Positions 45,644 through 56,872 of a stretch of 64,000 bases of DNA are shown here, one piece after another. Position 1 is the first letter of the stretch. Every line of letters starts with the position of its first letter. Below the pieces are notes generated by a model that was not told the DNA's origin, made no database searches, and worked only from the letters and a program-made list of their open reading frames with translations. Location: positions 806,001 to 870,000 of the forward strand of contig CAWGEX010000002.1 of assembly GCA_963821755.1 (NCBI GenBank), given 5' to 3'. Position numbers and translations under genes: made by a program. Source of the stretch: Bog-473 sp963821755 (GTDB lineage: Bacteria > Actinomycetota > Acidimicrobiia > Acidimicrobiales > RAAP-2).

Positions 45644-46902
45644 AGGCTCGTCACCTTGGCTCCGAGCGACGTCAGGGTGCCGACCAGATCCTCGTAGCCC
45701 CGGTCGATGTGACGCGCCCCGGTCACCAGGGTCTCCCCTTCGGCCACCAAGCCGACCAGGACGAGGGCCACGCCCGCCCGGAGGTCGGGTGCCCGCACCG
45801 GCGCACCGAAAAGGCGGTCCATCCCCCTGACCACGGCGTGGTGCCCTTCGGTCCGGATGTCGGCCCCCATACGGCGCAGCTCCTCGACATAGCGGAACCG
45901 TCCCGAGAAGAGGTTCTCGGTGAGGATGCCGACGCCGTCGGCGACGGTGAGCATGGCCACGAGCAGCGGGCTGTAGTCGGTGGCCACTCCCGGATAGGGC
46001 AGTGTGGCAATGTCGGCCGAGCCCAGTCTCTTGTTGGCGCTGACCAGCAGCCCCTGCGGGCCCATGTCGGTCATGACGCCCATTTCGGTGACCTTGCGCA
46101 GCAACATCTCCATGTGCTCGGGCCGAGCGTCCTCGATGGTCACCTCGCCGCCGGCGATCCCGACCGCCGCCACGAACGTGGCCGCCACCACCCGGTCGGG
46201 CACCACGGTGTGGCGGGCCGGATGCAGTTCCTCCACGCCCTCGATCTCCAGGCGCGACGTGCCGGCCCCGCGCACGACCGCCCCCATGGTGCACAACATG
46301 TCGGCCAGGTCGGTGACCTCTGGTTCTTTCGCCGCGTTCTCGATCACCGTGGTCCCCTTGGCCAGCACGGCCGCCATGAGCAGGTTGTCGGTGGCCGTGT
46401 GGCTGGGGTACTCCAACACGACCCGGGTGCCGATCAGGCGCCCCTCCTCCACCCGGCCCCGGACCTCACTGCCCGACGACTCGAAGTGCACCCCCATGGC
46501 CGCCAGCCCGTTGACATGGAAGTCGATGGGACGCTCCCCGAAATCGTCGCCGCCGGGCAACGGCATGTGCACCCACCCACAGCGGGCCAGCAGGACACCG
46601 AGCACGACCACAGATGCCCGCATCCGCTCGATCAGCTCGTAGGGGGCCACCGGCTGAAGGTCGGCGGCGGCGGGAGATGTGACGGCCAGATCCCCGTTCT
46701 CCAGACGATCGACCCGGGCCCCGACGGACCGCAGGACGGCCGCCATGGATTCCACGTCAGTGATATCGGGCACGTTGCTGAGGACGGAGCGCCCCTCGGC
46801 CAGCAGGCAGGCCACCATCAACTTGAGGGCCGAGTTCTTGGCTCCTCCGGCGCGAACGGTCCCGTGCAGGGGGCCGTTGGGCTGGACCATGATTCTTTCC
46901 AC
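45640..46902 (-). CDS. murA: UDP-N-acetylglucosamine 1-carboxyvinyltransferase
   Basis: 420 aa; first committed step of peptidoglycan synthesis (enolpyruvyl transfer from PEP). GGAKNSALKLM at residues 19-29 is the N-terminal signature; the C-terminal ARHIDRGYEDL is also conserved. The catalytic loop reads PLPGGDDFGERPIDFH, so the usual Cys115 is Asp119. As in mycobacteria and chlamydiae, an Asp here keeps activity but prevents alkylation by fosfomycin (established). Divergent from glpX across 71 bases. Confidence 0.95.
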   Translation of the reverse strand: MERIMVQPNGPLHGTVRAGGAKNSALKLMVACLLAEGRSVLSNVPDITDVESMAAVLRSVGARVDRLENGDLAVTSPAAADLQPVAPYELIERMRASVVVLGVLLARCGWVHMPLPGGDDFGERPIDFHVNGLAAMGVHFESSGSEVRGRVEEGRLIGTRVVLEYPSHTATDNLLMAAVLAKGTTVIENAAKEPEVTDLADMLCTMGAVVRGAGTSRLEIEGVEELHPARHTVVPDRVVAATFVAAVGIAGGEVTIEDARPEHMEMLLRKVTEMGVMTDMGPQGLLVSANKRLGSADIATLPYPGVATDYSPLLVAMLTVADGVGILTENLFSGRFRYVEELRRMGADIRTEGHHAVVRGMDRLFGAPVRAPDLRAGVALVLVGLVAEGETLVTGARHIDRGYEDLVGTLTSLGAKVTSL

Positions 46903-46973
46903 GGCCCCAAGTATCGCCGCTGGCGGGGGGTCGGCCGGGGCTTTGGCGCCGGACGACCAACTAGGGTCGTACC

Positions 46974-47970
46974 GTGGCGACCCTCCCCCAGGCCCCCGAC
47001 CGTAACTTGGCCATGGAGCTGGTACGGACCACCGAGGCGGCAGCCATGGCGGCCAGCCGTTGGATGGGTCGGGGCGACAAGCTGGGCGCCGACGGGGCGG
47101 CCGTCGAGGCCATGCGGATCGTGCTGTCCTCGGTCCAAATGGACGGGATCGTCGTCATCGGCGAAGGCGAGAAGGACAACGCCCCCATGCTGTTCAATGG
47201 CGAGAAGATCGGGGACGGCACACCCCCGATGACCGACATCGCCGTCGATCCCATTGACGGCACCACCCCGACCGCACTTGGCCGCGGCGGCGCCCTGGCC
47301 GTCATCGCCGTCTCCGAGCGGGGAACGATGTTCGACCCTGGCCCCTGCGTCTACATGGAGAAGCTCGCCGTCGGACCCCGGGCCAAGGGAGCGTGCGACA
47401 TCCGCCGCACGCCCAGCGAAAACCTCCACTCGCTCGCCGACGCACTCGGTCGTCCGGTGCGGGACCTGACCGCCGTGATCCTCGATCGGCCTCGGCACGA
47501 CGCGCTCATCTCGGAGGTGCGGGCCACCGGAGCCCGCATCCGGCTCATCACCGACGGGGACGTGGCCGGCGCCATCGCCACCGGGTGGCCGGGCGCCGGC
47601 ACCGACATCCTCTTCGGTATCGGCGGCACTCCCGAAGGTGTCCTGGCTGCGGCCGCCCTCAAGTGCATGGGTGGGGAGATCCAGGGACGGCTCTATGCCG
47701 CGCGACGACGATGAGCGAACCGCCGCCATCGACGCCGGCTACGACCTCGAGGCCGTCTTGATGACCGACGACCTGGTCCAGGGCAACAACTGCTTCTTCG
47801 CCGCCACCGGGATCACCGACGGCGAGCTCCTCCGCGGCGTGCAGTACCACGAGTTCGGCGCCACGACCCAGTCGCTGGTCATGCGTTCGAAGTCCGGCAC
47901 CCTGCGCAAGATCGATGCCAGCCACGCCCTGGCCAAGCTGTCCGAATTCAGCTCGGTTTCCTTCGACTGA
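46974..47970 (+). CDS. glpX: Fructose-1,6-bisphosphatase class II, frameshifted
   Basis: Gluconeogenic phosphatase. Lithium-sensitive phosphatase motifs VVIGEGEKDNAPML and AVDPIDGTTP, plus GIGGTPEGVLAAAALKCMGG. After GRLYA one extra base at about 47697-47704 (gccgcgcgac) ends the frame at 47714; the next frame continues RDDDERTAAIDAGYDLEAVL and LVQGNNCFFAATGITDG to 47970. Corrected length about 331 aa, normal. As the enzyme is usually needed for growth on non-sugars, a sequencing error is the favoured explanation. GTG at 46974. Confidence 0.85.
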
Positions 47971-47996
47971 TTCCGAGGCCGACTGATTCCGAGGCC
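47965..47996. repeat. Perfect 16-bp tandem repeat at the glpX stop
   Basis: GACTGATTCCGAGGCC twice in direct succession; the first copy includes the glpX stop codon. It may be a small slippage duplication. Confidence 0.7.
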
Positions 47997-48282
47997 GCCT
48001 GAGCCCGAGTCGCCACGCGCCGGGCCGCGCCGGACAAGCCGAGCATTGAAGAGACCGGGTCTCGTTCGACGGACGCGCTGGCGCGGTTGCGGCGTGATGG
48101 AATGGGCTCGCCCTCCCGATCCCTGAGCCTTCGGGCTACTGGCAACGCTTCACCATGTGACGCCCGAGAGTGGCGGTCCCCTTCGGCAGAAGAGCGACCG
48201 AGGACACCATTGGTCAGCCACCGGGACGATGCGGTCCGTCCCCACGATGGCGGAGTGTTGCCCCACCCGAACTGAATGACAG
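47997..48282. other. Intergenic, no feature seen
   Basis: About 290 bases between glpX and the ArsR promoter. No gene, strong stem-loop or repeat was noticed. Confidence 0.4.
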
Positions 48283-48311
48283 TTGACACTTACGAAAGCA
48301 ATCACTTACAC
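48283..48311 (+). promoter_or_regulatory. Promoter of ArsR operon
   Basis: TTGACA (48283-48288), 17-base spacer, TTACAC (48306-48311); GTG start nine bases later, so probably leaderless. ACTTAC occurs twice (48286-48291 and 48304-48309), a likely autoregulator site. Confidence 0.65.
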
Positions 48312-48319
48312 TTAGGCCC

Positions 48320-48706
48320 GTGGACATCGCCTTCAGAGCCTTGGCCGAGCCCCGGCGCCGGGAGATCCTCCGGATGGTCTGGTCCGTGGAGATGTCCGCA
48401 TCCCACATCGCCGCCAGATTCGAGGACATCACCCGGTCCGCGGTGTCCCAACACCTCGGAGTGCTTCGGGGGGCGGAACTGATCCTCGAGAGGCGCGACG
48501 GGACCCGGCGGCTCTACCGGACCAACCACGCCGAGATGGCCAGGCTCCGTACTTTCCTCGACGGCTACTGGACCGAGAGCCTCCAACGCCTGCGGGACCT
48601 GGCCGAAGCCACCGAACAGACGTCGTTCGAGGCGCAAGACACCCAAGAGAGCTCGCAAGAGACACCAACAAGAGTCCAACAAGAGAAAGGAACCACACAT
48701 GGCTGA
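48320..48706 (+). CDS. ArsR-family regulator
   Basis: 128 aa: winged HTH with FRALAEPRRREILRMV, SASHIAARFEDITRSAVSQH, LGVLRGAELI; Gln/Glu-rich end. No metal-binding Cys motif. GTG at 48320. It overlaps the SRPBCC gene by eight bases, the classic ArsR-SRPBCC (AHSA1) pair, in which the regulator controls its partner. Confidence 0.88.
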   Translation: MDIAFRALAEPRRREILRMVWSVEMSASHIAARFEDITRSAVSQHLGVLRGAELILERRDGTRRLYRTNHAEMARLRTFLDGYWTESLQRLRDLAEATEQTSFEAQDTQESSQETPTRVQQEKGTTHG

Positions 48707-49136
48707 GTTGACCCGAGAGGTCCTGATCGTCGCCAGCCCGGCGACCATCTTCCCGTTCCTGGTCGATCCCGAGCAGCACGTCCGCTGGATGGGCACCGAG
48801 GCGGAGCTGGACGCCCGGGTCGGGGGTGCCCATCGGGTCCTGGTCCAAGGTCGGCACCCTTCGGCGGGCGAGTTCGTCGAGGTCGTTCCGGACGAGCGAG
48901 TCGTCTTCACGTTCGGGTGGGACGAGCCGGGCCATCCGATCCCGGCCCGCTCCACGCAGGTCGAGATCACTTTGATCCCCGATGGCGACAAGACGCTTGT
49001 CCGCCTCGTGCACAGCGGGCTGCCCGACGACGCGGTGTCCGACCACGCCAGCGGCTGGGGCCACTATCTCGAACGCCTGTCAGCTGTCGTCGGTGGGGAC
49101 GACCCCGGTCCCGACGTCGCCCCGGCCCAAGACTGA
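48699..49136 (+). CDS. SRPBCC/AHSA1-like protein
   Basis: 145 aa START-like fold: REVLIVASPATIFPFLVDPE at the N-terminus and VEITLIPDGDKTLVRLVHSG near the end are characteristic of AHSA1-type SRPBCC proteins. Presumably binds a small hydrophobic ligand. Co-translated with ArsR; DUF2182 gene follows 17 bases later. Confidence 0.85.
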   Translation: MAELTREVLIVASPATIFPFLVDPEQHVRWMGTEAELDARVGGAHRVLVQGRHPSAGEFVEVVPDERVVFTFGWDEPGHPIPARSTQVEITLIPDGDKTLVRLVHSGLPDDAVSDHASGWGHYLERLSAVVGGDDPGPDVAPAQD

Positions 49137-49153
49137 CGAGAAGGAGAAGACGA

Positions 49154-49918
49154 ATGTCAGTCCCAGCTTCCGGGCCAGAGTCCATGGCGGAGAGCTGGCA
49201 CAACGGTGCGGCCACGTCACTCGGACGCCCGTTCGCGACCCCGACTTTCCGCTCCGCCGGACTGACGAGCGCCAAGTCAGCCGCGACGGCGGCCGCGCTG
49301 ACGGCGACGCTCGGACTCGCCGCCGCATCCTGGGTCGTCGCGGCCTCGCAGATGAACGGGATGGACATGGGCGTGGAAACCCGGCTCGGTTCGTTCGCGT
49401 TCTTTGTCGCCCTCTGGGTCTGGATGATGGCGGCGATGATGCTGCCCGGCGCCGCTCCGGCGGTTCTGCGACGCACTCATGCCAGCGGTCGTGTGCGCGC
49501 CGTGCCGCTGTTCGTCGCGTCCTACCTTGGGGTCTGGACACTCGTGGGCCTCGCCGTGTACGCCTTGGACCGCCCGCACGGGTCGTCCGTGGCGGGCGCG
49601 GTGGCGATCGCCGCCGGTGTCTACGAGTTCACGCCGCTCAAGCAGCACTTCCGCCAGCGTTGTCGCCAAAGCGTCGGCTCTGGAATCGAGTTCGGGCTCT
49701 GCTGCGTCGGTTCGAGCATCGGACTGATGGTGATGCTGGTGGCGCTGAGCATCATGAGCGTGACCTGGATGGTGGTGATCGCCGTCGTCGCCCTCGCCCA
49801 GAAGCTCCTGCCCCCGAGGGCCGCCATCGATGTGCCGTTGGGGCTGGCGATCGTCGGACTTGGCATCTTGATCGTCATCGCGCCGTCGTCGGTTCCCGGA
49901 CTCTTGCCACCGATGTGA
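49154..49918 (+). CDS. DUF2182 integral membrane protein
   Basis: 254 aa with about six membrane helices. The family motif WVWMMAAMMLPGAAP follows the first helix; also FTPLKQHFRQRCR and a Cys-Cys pair (GLCCVGSS). DUF2182 proteins are predicted metal-binding membrane proteins of unknown role. ATG at 49154 after AAGGAGAAG. Confidence 0.85.
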   Translation: MSVPASGPESMAESWHNGAATSLGRPFATPTFRSAGLTSAKSAATAAALTATLGLAAASWVVAASQMNGMDMGVETRLGSFAFFVALWVWMMAAMMLPGAAPAVLRRTHASGRVRAVPLFVASYLGVWTLVGLAVYALDRPHGSSVAGAVAIAAGVYEFTPLKQHFRQRCRQSVGSGIEFGLCCVGSSIGLMVMLVALSIMSVTWMVVIAVVALAQKLLPPRAAIDVPLGLAIVGLGILIVIAPSSVPGLLPPM

Positions 49919-49991
49919 GGCGCCATCAGTGGCGCCGACCACGCCAGATCGTTGTCACAACACACATGCCACGACGAAAAGGAGAGAAACA

Positions 49992-50759
49992 ATGACCGAC
50001 CACAAGACCGCAACCCACGAAGAGTGGCTCGCAGCCCGGCTGGAATTGCTCGAGGCCGAAAAGGCGCTGACCCGGCGAAGCGACGAACTCGCCCGGCAGC
50101 GCCAGGAGCTGCCCTGGGTTCGAATCGACAAGGAGTACCGCTTCGACACCGACGAGGGCCCAGCCTCCCTGGCCGATCTCTTCCGGGGACGCTCGCAGCT
50201 CCTCATCTATCACTTCATGTTCGGGCCCGACTACACGGCAGGGTGTCCGTCCTGCTCGGCGATCGCGGACGGCTTCGACGGTTCCGTCGCCCACCTGGCG
50301 AGTCACGACGTCACGCTCGGCGCGGTGTCGCGGGCTCCTCTGGCGAAACTGCAGGCGTACAAGCGGCGGATGGGGTGGAGCTTCCCCTGGGCGTCGTCGT
50401 TCGACAGCGACTTCAACTACGACTTCCAGGCGGCGATCACCAAGGAGCAATGGGGATCGGGAGCCGTCGAATACAACTTCCGCAATTCGGACTTTCGGCC
50501 GGCGGCCGGCGAGGACAGCGCCGGGCTCGACGAGTTCGCATTGAGCAAGGTGGGAACGGACTGGCAGACCTACAGGGGAGAAGGGCCTGGTGTCAGCGCA
50601 TTCGCGCTCGAAGATGGCGTCGTGTACCACACCTACTCGGCGTACGCGCGTGGCCTGGACGGCCTGTGGGGCATGTACCAGTGGCTCGACCGCGCCCCAC
50701 TCGGTCGCAACGAGAACGGCTTCTGGTGGCGCCGCCACGACGAGTACGACGCCGAGTGA
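49992..50759 (+). CDS. DUF899 thioredoxin-like protein
   Basis: 255 aa. Family marks: EWLAARLELLEAEKALTRRS, QLLIYHFMFGPDYTAGCPSC (CxxC in a thioredoxin-like fold) and the end region GMYQWLDRAPLGRNE. ATG at 49992 after GGAGAG. Fourth gene of the ArsR operon; a thiol-redox role is plausible. Confidence 0.88.
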   Translation: MTDHKTATHEEWLAARLELLEAEKALTRRSDELARQRQELPWVRIDKEYRFDTDEGPASLADLFRGRSQLLIYHFMFGPDYTAGCPSCSAIADGFDGSVAHLASHDVTLGAVSRAPLAKLQAYKRRMGWSFPWASSFDSDFNYDFQAAITKEQWGSGAVEYNFRNSDFRPAAGEDSAGLDEFALSKVGTDWQTYRGEGPGVSAFALEDGVVYHTYSAYARGLDGLWGMYQWLDRAPLGRNENGFWWRRHDEYDAE

Positions 50760-50913
50760 CCCGGACCGGCGCGGGCCGGACGTGCGCCACGGGTGACTGC
50801 TGTCCCGCAGTGGTCGACCTGGGTCGGCCCTCGGCATTGCCACTCAATCTCACATGATCCACGGCCCCGGTTCGCCGGGGCGTGGGACGACTCGCCTTAC
50901 ATGAGAGACCAGA

Positions 50914-51384
50914 TCAGATCTCGTCAGGACCGGTTCCAGGAACGAGTCCGTCCCACGACCAGTGCGGGATACTGAGTCCATCCGGCACGTCCTCTTCGGA
51001 TCGGTGGTAGCGGGACATTGTGGTCGTGGTTGCCCACTCGAAGTAGTTGTGCAGGACCCGTCTGAGCGAATCATCGTCAGCGAGTCCTACGTCCACAAGG
51101 GCCTGATCGAAGCAGGCGATCGCCCGTCGGTCCATTTCCTCGTGCGGCCCGTGGCCGCTGTGCATCCGGACGACGGTGCTCTCATTCCCGGACAGATTCG
51201 AATACCGTGTGGGACCGCCGAGCGCCTCCGCCCAATAGGCAGCGAGTCGCTCGGTGTGCTCTGGATGGAATCCGTGGCTGAAGGCGTGGCTCACTACTTC
51301 GTCGGCCATCACTCTGGCGTGCCATGCTCTGGCCAAGCCCAAGATTTTGTCGTCACGACCGATGGCCTCGTAGACCGTCTGCAT
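50914..51384 (-). CDS. Truncated haemoglobin-type globin
   Basis: 156 aa single-domain globin. Start MQTVYEAIGRD; heme-pocket helices RAWHARVMADEVVSHAFSHG and HPEHTERLAAYWAEALGG, with the likely proximal His in the latter region. Probably O2/NO handling. ATG at 51384, 116 bases beyond the atpC end; same strand but no coupling seen. Confidence 0.8.
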   Translation of the reverse strand: MQTVYEAIGRDDKILGLARAWHARVMADEVVSHAFSHGFHPEHTERLAAYWAEALGGPTRYSNLSGNESTVVRMHSGHGPHEEMDRRAIACFDQALVDVGLADDDSLRRVLHNYFEWATTTTMSRYHRSEEDVPDGLSIPHWSWDGLVPGTGPDEI

Positions 51385-51499
51385 AGTTCAGAATGGTATT
51401 CCGCGTGCGCGGTCACCGCCGCGGCGGGCGTGTCGATGATCCCGAGCTCGCCCTTCGGGGTAGGGGCCCTGGGGTACTCCGGCCCGGTCCTGCCCAGGT

Positions 51500-52018
51500 T
51501 CAGTCGAGGGAGCCCGAGGCCACGCTGAGTCGCAACTCGGCCCGGCCAAGCGCTGTTTCGGCGTCGGCCAACGCGGCGTCGGGTGCGGGTGCACCCTCGG
51601 GAGTGTCGGAGGATCCGCCCCGCCCGGAGCTCAGTTCCGCCACCCGGGCGGTTGCGGCCTCCTTGGCCTGTTCGGCCCGGGGCACGTCGATCTCGGTGGC
51701 CAGTTCGGCGATGCCGGCCAGCACCGTGACCTTGGTCGAGAGGCCGGGCAACGGCCCGTCCCCCTCGGCCAGGCCTTCGGCCGCGCCGGGGCTGGTGTCG
51801 ACCTGGACAAACCCGCCGTGGACCGCCAGGCGCTGGCTCGTGCCGTCGGCTTGTTCCACCGTGACCAGACACGGCACCACGTCGCCTACCAGGGGCGTGT
51901 GCCCGTCGAGCACGGTAAGCGAGCCCTCGGAGGTGGCCAGCACGATGGCGGTGGCGCCGCCGGCCACCAGCGACTGCTCGGGCGTGACGACCTCCACGCC
52001 GAAGACGCCGTCGGCCAC
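51500..52018 (-). CDS. atpC: ATP synthase epsilon subunit
   Basis: 172 aa; rotor epsilon of F1. The N-terminal beta-barrel VEVVTPEQSLVAGGATAIVL is normal. The C-terminal part is longer than the usual 120-140 aa and carries a Gly/Ser/Pro linker in place of the standard helical hairpin start. GTG start shares one base with the atpD stop. Confidence 0.92.
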   Translation of the reverse strand: MADGVFGVEVVTPEQSLVAGGATAIVLATSEGSLTVLDGHTPLVGDVVPCLVTVEQADGTSQRLAVHGGFVQVDTSPGAAEGLAEGDGPLPGLSTKVTVLAGIAELATEIDVPRAEQAKEAATARVAELSSGRGGSSDTPEGAPAPDAALADAETALGRAELRLSVASGSLD

Positions 52019-53472
52019 TAGCCCGCCTCGTCTTGGAGCGTCTTGGCCTTGGCCAGCACCGACTCCACCCCGCCGACGTTGAGGAACGCCTGCTCGGGAA
52101 TGTTGTCGAGATCACCGTTGACCAGCGCTTCGAAAGACTCGACCGTCTCGTCGATGGGCACGAAGATCCCCGGCACGCCGGTGAACACCTCGGCCACGAA
52201 GAAGGGCTGTGACAAGTAGCGCTGGATCTTGCGGGCCCGGGTGACCGTGACCCGGTCCTCCTCGGAGAGCTCGTCCATGCCCAGAATGGCGATGATGTCC
52301 TGCAGCTCCTTGTAGCGCTGCAGCACCTCTTGCACCCGCCGGGCCACGGCGTAGTGGCGCTCGCCCACGATCTCGGGAGCGAGAATGTTCGAGGTCGACG
52401 CCAGCGGGTCCACCGCCGGGTAGATGCCGAGGGCGGCGATCTGCCGGGAGAGCTCGGTGGTGGCGTCCAGGTGGGTGAAGGTGGTGAACGGAGCCGGGTC
52501 GGTGTAGTCGTCGGCCGGGACGTAGACCGCTTGGAGCGACGTGATCGACTTGCCCTTGGTCGAGGTGATCCGCTCCTGGAGCTCGCCCATCTCGTCGGCC
52601 AGGGTGGGCTGGTAGCCCACAGCCGACGGCATGCGGCCCAGCAGGGTGGACACCTCCGAACCGGCCTGGACGAAGCGGAAGATGTTGTCCACGAAGAGCA
52701 GCACGTCCTGGTTCTGCACGTCGCGGAAGTACTCGGCCATGGTCAGGGCGGCCAGGGCGACGCGCAGGCGAACGCCGGGCGGCTCGTCCATCTGGCCGTA
52801 GACCAGGGCGGCCTTGTCGATGACACCCGACTCCTGCATTTCGAGCCACATGTCGGTGCCTTCACGGGTCCGCTCCCCTACGCCGGCAAAGACGGACACC
52901 CCACCGTGCTGCTGCGCCACCCGGTGGATCATCTCCTGGATGATGACGGTCTTGCCCACGCCGGCCCCGCCGAAGAGGCCGATCTTCCCGCCCTGCACGT
53001 AGGGCTCCAGCAGGTCGACCACCTTGATCCCGGTCTCGAACATCTGGGCCCGCGGCTCCAGCTGGTCGAACGCCGGCGCGCTGCGGTGGATCTCCCAGTA
53101 GTCGTCGATCCCTTCGATCGAGTCGGTGTCGAGCGGTTGGCCCAGGACGTTGAACACGTGGCCGAGGACGGCGTTGCCCACCGGCACGGTGATGCCCCGG
53201 CCGAGGTTGCGGACCGGCGCCCCGCGCACCAGGCCGTCGGTCTGTTGCATGCAGATGCAGCGCACCCGGCCGTCACCGATCTGCTGGGCCACCTCGGCCG
53301 CCACTACGAAGGTCGAGCCGTCCAGCTCGATGCTGAACTCGACGGCGTGGTTGATCTCGGGCAGGGCGTGGGGGGGGAACTCCACGTCGATGACCGGCCC
53401 GGCGATGGCCACGACACGGCCGTCCTCGAGTGAACCGGCCGGAGCGGTGTCTTGGGCAGTAGCAGTCGTCAT
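52018..53472 (-). CDS. atpD: ATP synthase beta subunit
   Basis: 484 aa catalytic F1 subunit. Walker A GGAGVGKT at 168-175; GERTREGTDMWLEM, ALTMAEYFRD and QPFFVAEVFTG are standard. ATG at 53472; a TTG nine bases upstream is also in frame but overlaps the end of atpG. Confidence 0.96.
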   Translation of the reverse strand: MTTATAQDTAPAGSLEDGRVVAIAGPVIDVEFPPHALPEINHAVEFSIELDGSTFVVAAEVAQQIGDGRVRCICMQQTDGLVRGAPVRNLGRGITVPVGNAVLGHVFNVLGQPLDTDSIEGIDDYWEIHRSAPAFDQLEPRAQMFETGIKVVDLLEPYVQGGKIGLFGGAGVGKTVIIQEMIHRVAQQHGGVSVFAGVGERTREGTDMWLEMQESGVIDKAALVYGQMDEPPGVRLRVALAALTMAEYFRDVQNQDVLLFVDNIFRFVQAGSEVSTLLGRMPSAVGYQPTLADEMGELQERITSTKGKSITSLQAVYVPADDYTDPAPFTTFTHLDATTELSRQIAALGIYPAVDPLASTSNILAPEIVGERHYAVARRVQEVLQRYKELQDIIAILGMDELSEEDRVTVTRARKIQRYLSQPFFVAEVFTGVPGIFVPIDETVESFEALVNGDLDNIPEQAFLNVGGVESVLAKAKTLQDEAG

Positions 53473-53477
53473 AGTGG

Positions 53478-54395
53478 TCAAGCTCCCTTGGTCTGGCGGA
53501 GCGCCTCGGCGCCGCCAACGATTTCCATGATCTCAGTAGTAATGGCGTCCTGACGGGCGCGGTTCATGACCCGGGTCAGGGTCCGGACAAGTTCGTCGGC
53601 GTTGTCGGTGGCCGCCGCCATGGCCCGCTGCTGGGCGGTGAAGAACGAGGCCGCCCCTTCGAGCAGGGCAGCGAAGATCTCTGACTCGGCGGCGCGTGGC
53701 GCCAGCGAGACCAGCAGCTTCGCGGGCTCGGGCTCGAACTCGGTGTAGCCGACCAGGTTCGACGGCGGCTGGTGGTCGGCGTCCGCCGCCACCTCGTCCT
53801 CGTCGGACAGGGGGAGCGGCAGCATCTGCTGCATCTCCACCTTCTGCGTGCCGGCCGAGATGAACCGGGTGGAGACCAGCTGCACCAACTCCATCTCGCC
53901 GGCCACGAAGGGGCCGGTCACCGTGGCGGCGATGGCCCTGGCGTCGACGAACTCGGGCCGGTCGGCGATGCCGGGGAACGACCGCTCGACCGGGATGCCC
54001 CGGTAGCGGAAATAGGACGGGGCCTTCTTGCCCACCGTCCACAACGTGACCGCGGCCCCGTTGCGCACGTGCTCATTGACCAGGCGCTCGGTGGCCCGGA
54101 ACACGCCCGAGTTGTAGGAGCCGGCCAGGCCGCGATCGCCCACGATGGCCAGGATGCCCACCGTCTGCGGGGACTCGGGCGTGCCCAGCAGCCGCTTGGC
54201 CGCGGCCGGGTCCGCCGCCGCGGTGAGGCGCAGGATCTTCTCCATGCCCAGCCGGTAGGGGCGGTTGGCCGCAATGCGGTTCTGGGCGCGCACGATCCGC
54301 GAGGCGGCGATGAGCTCCATCGCCTTGGTGATCTTCCTGGTTGACTGCACGCTGCGGATACGCCGCCGCAGCACACGCTCTTGGCCTCCGGCCAT
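53478..54395 (-). CDS. atpG: ATP synthase gamma subunit
   Basis: 305 aa central stalk subunit. N-terminal RIRSVQSTRKITKAMELIAA and C-terminal ARQDAITTEIMEIVGGAEAL form the coiled-coil shaft. Length and order normal. Confidence 0.95.
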   Translation of the reverse strand: MAGGQERVLRRRIRSVQSTRKITKAMELIAASRIVRAQNRIAANRPYRLGMEKILRLTAAADPAAAKRLLGTPESPQTVGILAIVGDRGLAGSYNSGVFRATERLVNEHVRNGAAVTLWTVGKKAPSYFRYRGIPVERSFPGIADRPEFVDARAIAATVTGPFVAGEMELVQLVSTRFISAGTQKVEMQQMLPLPLSDEDEVAADADHQPPSNLVGYTEFEPEPAKLLVSLAPRAAESEIFAALLEGAASFFTAQQRAMAAATDNADELVRTLTRVMNRARQDAITTEIMEIVGGAEALRQTKGA

Positions 54396-54398
54396 CGA

Positions 54399-55921
<1,523 letters not shown>

Positions 55922-55922
<1 letters not shown>

Positions 55923-56872
55923 CAGCCTGCTCCCTCTGTCTCTGTCGTCGTTCCCGTCGGGCGCGCGCCGGCGCCGATCTTGCTGTCTTCCCAACCGCCC
56001 GGCATGAGGTGCTCGCGCAGGGCGTCGATCTTCCCTCGGGCCGAGGCGTCCACCTGCAGGTCGCCGATCTGGATCACGGCGCCGCTGAGCAGCGACGGAT
56101 CGAGGATCATCTGCAATTCCACCGGCGCGCCGGCCAGGGCGCCCAGTGACTCGGCCAGTTCAGTCTGCTGGGCGTCCTCCACCGTGCTGGCCGCCCGGAC
56201 CCGGGCGATGCGCCAGCCCCGGGCCTTGGCCGTCTGCTCGACCAGCCAGTCGAGCGACCCGACGATGTCGCGGGCCCGCCCGCCGGCCACGACGTAGCGG
56301 ACCAGGTCGAGGGTGCCCGGCAGCACCTTGCCCTCCAGGAGTTGGGTGGCCAGGGCCTGGCGGGCCTCGACCGAGAGATCGCGGTCGACCAGGGCGCCGC
56401 GCAACGCCGGCGTGGACTGCACGATCCGGGCGAAGCGGAACAGCTCGTCCTCCATCGACTCCAGGTCGGCCGTGGAGTGGTCCTCGTGCAGCGCGGTGGC
56501 GAAGCCGCCGATGCGCTGACGGGACTGCAGCAGGCCCAGAGGCATCTCCTCCTGGCCGAAGCCGTCGGCCAGGTGCCGGGTCCGGTTGGCCAGCCAACTC
56601 AGGGCGGCCGGCACGTCGGTGGCCCCCACGGCGGCGCCGGCAAAGGCGGCCAGGCGACGAGCCGGCTCGGACACCTTGCCCTCGAGCAGGTCGAGCATGA
56701 CCGCCCGGCGCACCGGACCGCGCAAGGTGGTGTCGGTCAGCAGGCCCCGCATGGCATCGTTGGTCTGCACGAAGCGATCGATGTCCTCCAGGTCGCCGGC
56801 CAGGCCCGCGAGCGCGTCCGTCCCGGCGCTGGCCACGACTGCCGCGGTGTAGCCCTGGAGCGCCGGGTTCAT
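55922..56872 (-). CDS. atpH: ATP synthase delta subunit with duplicated N-terminal (OSCP) domain
   Basis: 316 aa, against ~180 for ordinary delta. Residues ~20-95 (DLEDIDRFVQTNDAMRGLLT, RRAVMLDLLEGKVSEPARRL) and ~130-215 (MEDELFRFARIVQSTPALRG, RQALATQLLEGKVLPGTLDL) look like two copies of the OSCP helical domain, followed by the normal C-terminal strand-rich part (QMILDPSLLSGAVIQIGD). Start overlaps the upstream b subunit stop (ATGA). In mycobacteria the enlarged delta is fused to b; here it is separate. Confidence 0.9.
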
